Assembly (NCBI GenBank): GCA_046293395.1
Contig: JBKBOU010000001.1
Location: forward strand, 1 to 64,000
DNA: 64,000 bases
Origin: CAYNRA01 sp046293395
GTDB lineage: Bacteria; Bacteroidota; Bacteroidia; Cytophagales; Spirosomataceae
Direction of reading: 5' to 3'
Part shown: one piece after another, positions 61,516 to 64,000 of the stretch
Position numbering within the stretch: the stretch's first letter is position 1
How the letters are laid out: the number at the start of each line of letters is the position of its first letter
Made by a program: the position numbers and the translations under genes
The notes under the pieces: model-generated
Databases searched by the model: none
What the model was told of the DNA's origin: nothing
What the model saw: the letters and a program-made list of their open reading frames with translations, nothing else

Positions 61516-61546
61516 CAAAAATAGTTAATATGTGCTCATTTGCCAA
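61516..61546 (-). promoter_or_regulatory. Candidate Bacteroidota promoter of the nuo operon
   Basis: On the minus strand TTG (61546-61544), 20 bases, TATTTTTG (61523-61516), which matches TAnnTTTG exactly, then 18 bases to the nuoA ATG. The -33 element directly abuts the stop codon of the upstream esterase gene. Confidence 0.5.
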
Positions 61547-63811
61547 TTATTCTATTAAAATCCTTTTGGTAATGTCTATGTTTTGATTTTTTACTTGAAG
61601 AAAGTATTCACCTTTCGGAACTCCAATAACAGAGAAAGTACGAAGTTGCGAAAAATCATCGACTTGATATGCCCGAACCAATTGACCCAAAGGTGTGTAA
61701 AGACGTACTTGGCTATTCTGTTGAGGTTCAACTAATTCAATAGAAAATAAGGTACTGGTTACAGGTATAGGAAATACGACAAGATATCTATCAATCTCTT
61801 CTTGTGTTACCCGAATTGTATTCGAAGTTTCAGAAATACAAATAAGTGGTGTTGAATTTACTAGGTAAGTTCGGCTTGCTTTTGCAGTATATTCTGCTGG
61901 TCGATTGATTTTTAGTAAAGTCTGATTTTGACCAGTTACTACTGAATTATTGGCAAACCATTCTACATTCGTATTTGTCGGCAAAGTAACTACCTGAATT
62001 GAGAAGGGTGTACTTCTTTCGACCATTGGTTTGTTAGGCGTTTCTCCGACAAACAAAGAAATAGGAGGAGTGGTGGCTGTGCATCCAAATTCATTGGATG
62101 CTTGTAGAGAATAATTTCCTGTTTGTGTTATTTTTATTCTCGGTGTAGTTTCTCCATTACTCCATTTTATGCCTTGCGTACTACTTGCTTCTAAAAATAA
62201 ATCTTCATTAGAACAAGTGATTGGTTTTCCGATTACAGCTATCTTGGGTACAGGATTTGGATTTACTTGTATCTTAACCGTATCGGATTGTACCGTACAA
62301 CCATAATTATTTGAATAAGATACAGACGCAGTTGTAGTTTTACTTACTGTTATTTGGGAGGCGGTAGTTCCGTCATTCCAAATATTATTTCTGGCGTAAT
62401 TAGACCTCAAAATGGTTGTTTCCCCTTCACAAATAGTCCTTGAACCAATCAAGGTAATTTGCGGCTTTTGGGGTACTGTATTTTGATCAAAAAATAAAGA
62501 AGGACTGTAAAAAACATTCCGCGTGCTATCAATGATTTCAGCTTGTACTTGCCCACTTTTCAGTAAAATCGTCGGCTGTTTAAGCCCATTTGACCAATTA
62601 ATTTCTTTGCTATTTGTATTGAGGGAAATTTGCATGGGTAGCTCTGCCTCTGGCGAGCAACGAATGGAAGGCATAAGTAGATCAGCGCCTAAAAATGGAA
62701 TCGAAGAACGAAAAAATGTATCATTCAAGACTATATCCCATTCGTCTGCTGCTTTATTTAAACCAATTGTATTAAAGTGAGTACCATCATACCTTTCGAC
62801 AATTTGGTCTAGATTTGGTCCTGGATACACGTTTCTTGTCGTAGCGATAGTTGTATTTTGACCCTGAATTACCTCCGGAGACGTACGATTCCCTATTTTT
62901 GAAGTTCTCGAAACTACCCAAGTTATATCTTTGGCGCTAGACGTTCTTGTTCCCTCAATAATTATTTTTAAGTCGTTTGCGTAATCTAAGGCTGTTTTGT
63001 TAACAAACGTATCTGATTCTCCTTGTGACCAAAGGATGGCACGGATACCAAGAAGGTTGTGGTAATAATTAAGTGAAAAGCGAGTTGAGTTATAAGGATA
63101 ACCAGGTTTGGCACTTAAACCAGAAAACGGATTGGGTGCGGTACCTCCTCGAAGACTTTCACGCCAAGAATCTATGGCTAATCCTTCCCATGACGTATTG
63201 ATGAAAAGGATTGGGACGTTTAATTTTGTGGCTAATTTAGCCCCTAAAATTCCCCAATACCAAGACCCATAACCTTCTGGTGCATAAAAGGTGTTTTCGT
63301 CTTTCAATTGCGCAAAAGTAGGGAAAGGGGGCGTTTGCGTATCGTTAGCAAAAAAGTTTGATATACAAGAGACACGATCTTCCGTGTTTACAGGATGAGT
63401 GGTCTCTCCGATAACTCCACGTGCATTGGATTGGCCTGAGACAAGAAAAACTTCCCCAATACCCACGCGATTAACCGTTGTGACTGCCTCAATGGCCGAC
63501 CCGTTTAAGCCACGCACTTCCAATCTATACCAACCACCTGATACTTCAAGTTTTCCTGCGAAGTTGCCACCTTCAGGCTTTGCCGAAATAACAGTCCAGG
63601 GTGTTTCCTCCCCACCATTTATTGGAATTACTCTCGCCTCAACACGTGTGAGGATTGGCTGGTAGTTACCTGCAATCTGAATAAACCCCTTGTTATTTTG
63701 AGACCTTTGGAAAACAGCTCTTTCTGTTGGGAAAGAGACAGACATCTGTGAAAAAACACCGAATGGGATTAATGAGAAATAGATTAATGCCCAAAAGATT
63801 TTACTTTTCAT
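61547..63811 (-). CDS. Secreted sialate O-acetylesterase-like protein with a T9SS sorting domain
   Basis: 754 residues with a signal peptide (ending FGVFSQ). Residues ~110-370 are an SGNH/SASA esterase domain: nucleophile in VFLVSGQSNARG, then INTSWEGLAIDSWRES, ILWSQGESDTFVNKT, and the catalytic Asp/His in YDGTHFNTIGLNKAADEW. Repetitive Ig-like/PKD-like segments follow (about 400-660). The last ~80 residues (VFPIPVTSTLFSIELV... GEYFLQVKNQNI) form a type A C-terminal sorting domain for type IX secretion. It probably removes acetyl groups from glycans outside the cell. It lies between obgE and nuoA. Confidence 0.9.
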   Translation of the reverse strand: MKSKIFWALIYFSLIPFGVFSQMSVSFPTERAVFQRSQNNKGFIQIAGNYQPILTRVEARVIPINGGEETPWTVISAKPEGGNFAGKLEVSGGWYRLEVRGLNGSAIEAVTTVNRVGIGEVFLVSGQSNARGVIGETTHPVNTEDRVSCISNFFANDTQTPPFPTFAQLKDENTFYAPEGYGSWYWGILGAKLATKLNVPILFINTSWEGLAIDSWRESLRGGTAPNPFSGLSAKPGYPYNSTRFSLNYYHNLLGIRAILWSQGESDTFVNKTALDYANDLKIIIEGTRTSSAKDITWVVSRTSKIGNRTSPEVIQGQNTTIATTRNVYPGPNLDQIVERYDGTHFNTIGLNKAADEWDIVLNDTFFRSSIPFLGADLLMPSIRCSPEAELPMQISLNTNSKEINWSNGLKQPTILLKSGQVQAEIIDSTRNVFYSPSLFFDQNTVPQKPQITLIGSRTICEGETTILRSNYARNNIWNDGTTASQITVSKTTTASVSYSNNYGCTVQSDTVKIQVNPNPVPKIAVIGKPITCSNEDLFLEASSTQGIKWSNGETTPRIKITQTGNYSLQASNEFGCTATTPPISLFVGETPNKPMVERSTPFSIQVVTLPTNTNVEWFANNSVVTGQNQTLLKINRPAEYTAKASRTYLVNSTPLICISETSNTIRVTQEEIDRYLVVFPIPVTSTLFSIELVEPQQNSQVRLYTPLGQLVRAYQVDDFSQLRTFSVIGVPKGEYFLQVKNQNIDITKRILIE

Positions 63812-63848
63812 TGATAATGTGTTAACGTCAATAAATCATTACAAACAA

Positions 63849-64000
63849 TCAGTTAAGTATTTGCCAAAGCACGTCTTTTAATTCTTTAATCCCTTCCCCC
63901 GTATGAGCAGAGAAAAGTGCTACAGGAAGCTCCGTTCCAAGTTTTGTACGAATTTCTTGCTTTTTTTCTTCGTCAATGAGTTCAATTTTCGATATGCCGA
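63849..64000 (-). CDS. obgE: GTPase Obg, C-terminal end (gene continues beyond the window)
   Basis: 50 residues are visible: ISKIELIDEEKKQEIRTKLG, then LPVALFSAHTGEGIKELKDV and the end LWQILN. The S-x-x-T-G-x-G-I-x-E-L-K-D-x-L-W pattern is the G5 region and end of Bacteroidota Obg proteins; the SK motif stands for G4 (TKAD/SKxD). Obg acts in late 50S ribosome assembly. EngB is an alternative, but the LW-x-x-LN end favours Obg. Confidence 0.75.
   Translation of the reverse strand, partial: GISKIELIDEEKKQEIRTKLGTELPVALFSAHTGEGIKELKDVLWQILN

Noticed and set aside
63849..64000. EngB (YsxC) as identity of the partial GTPase
   Set aside because: The end KELKD-x-LW-x-x-LN and the SK-x-(D/E) motif fit Bacteroidota Obg better, though only 50 residues are visible.

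Overview
The window looks like a chromosomal segment of a low-GC member of the Bacteroidota, probably Cytophagales (Spirosomataceae-like; the exact lineage is inference). Supporting signs are a secreted esterase with a type IX secretion C-terminal domain, a nuo operon with a short nuoG, an obgE tail of the Bacteroidota type, TTG-N19/20-TAnnTTTG-like promoters, weak A-rich ribosome-binding sites, and many Sec signal peptides ending in AQ or GQ.

Layout. (1) 1-10.9 kb: an integron-like array of gene cassettes, all on the minus strand. Each is bounded by its own matched core, GTTxxxxxx on one side and the exact reverse complement on the other. The cassettes are separated by attC-like hairpins or by a repeated ~600-bp spacer. 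Cargo: a nuclease-like protein, an acyltransferase with a Crp-type regulator, a TIR-SLATT-TIR trio, a UvrD-like helicase and an alpha/beta hydrolase. (2) 11.2-35.1 kb: plasmid-derived DNA with two Rep_3 initiators and their iterons, a ParA-RHH partition pair, a serine resolvase beside a third iteron block, a HigBA toxin-antitoxin pair, and seven copies of an AT-rich palindrome. Two catabolic-looking modules lie inside it: esterases at 11.3-15.7 kb, and AraC/esterase/aldo-keto reductase/NTF2/hydrolase/molybdenum hydroxylase at 21.6-30 kb. (3) 35.2-41.5 kb: a collapsed type III restriction-modification locus, a nuclease-like gene and a large membrane-anchored STAND NTPase. (4) 41.5-53.1 kb: a second stretch of cassette-like DNA with a toxin-antitoxin-SecB-like chaperone module, an IS3 element, a nuclease-like gene, an IS1182 element sitting inside an attC-like site, a PARIS-like AAA/DUF4435 pair, a DUF1835 gene and a Fic protein. 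(5) 53.2-64 kb: core chromosome, nuoA to nuoJ in order on the minus strand, a secreted sialate O-acetylesterase-like protein and the end of obgE.

The main discovery candidate is the cassette system. Six cassettes carry perfect 9-bp terminal matches with a different sequence in each, which is the hallmark of integron cassettes. Two ~600-bp spacers are alike right up to the GTT core and differ beyond it. Several cassettes carry recognisable or candidate anti-phage systems. IS1182-type ends lie at the same place in three attC-like sites. No integron integrase is visible here, so this would be a cluster of attC sites without an integrase, or a related but distinct cassette system.
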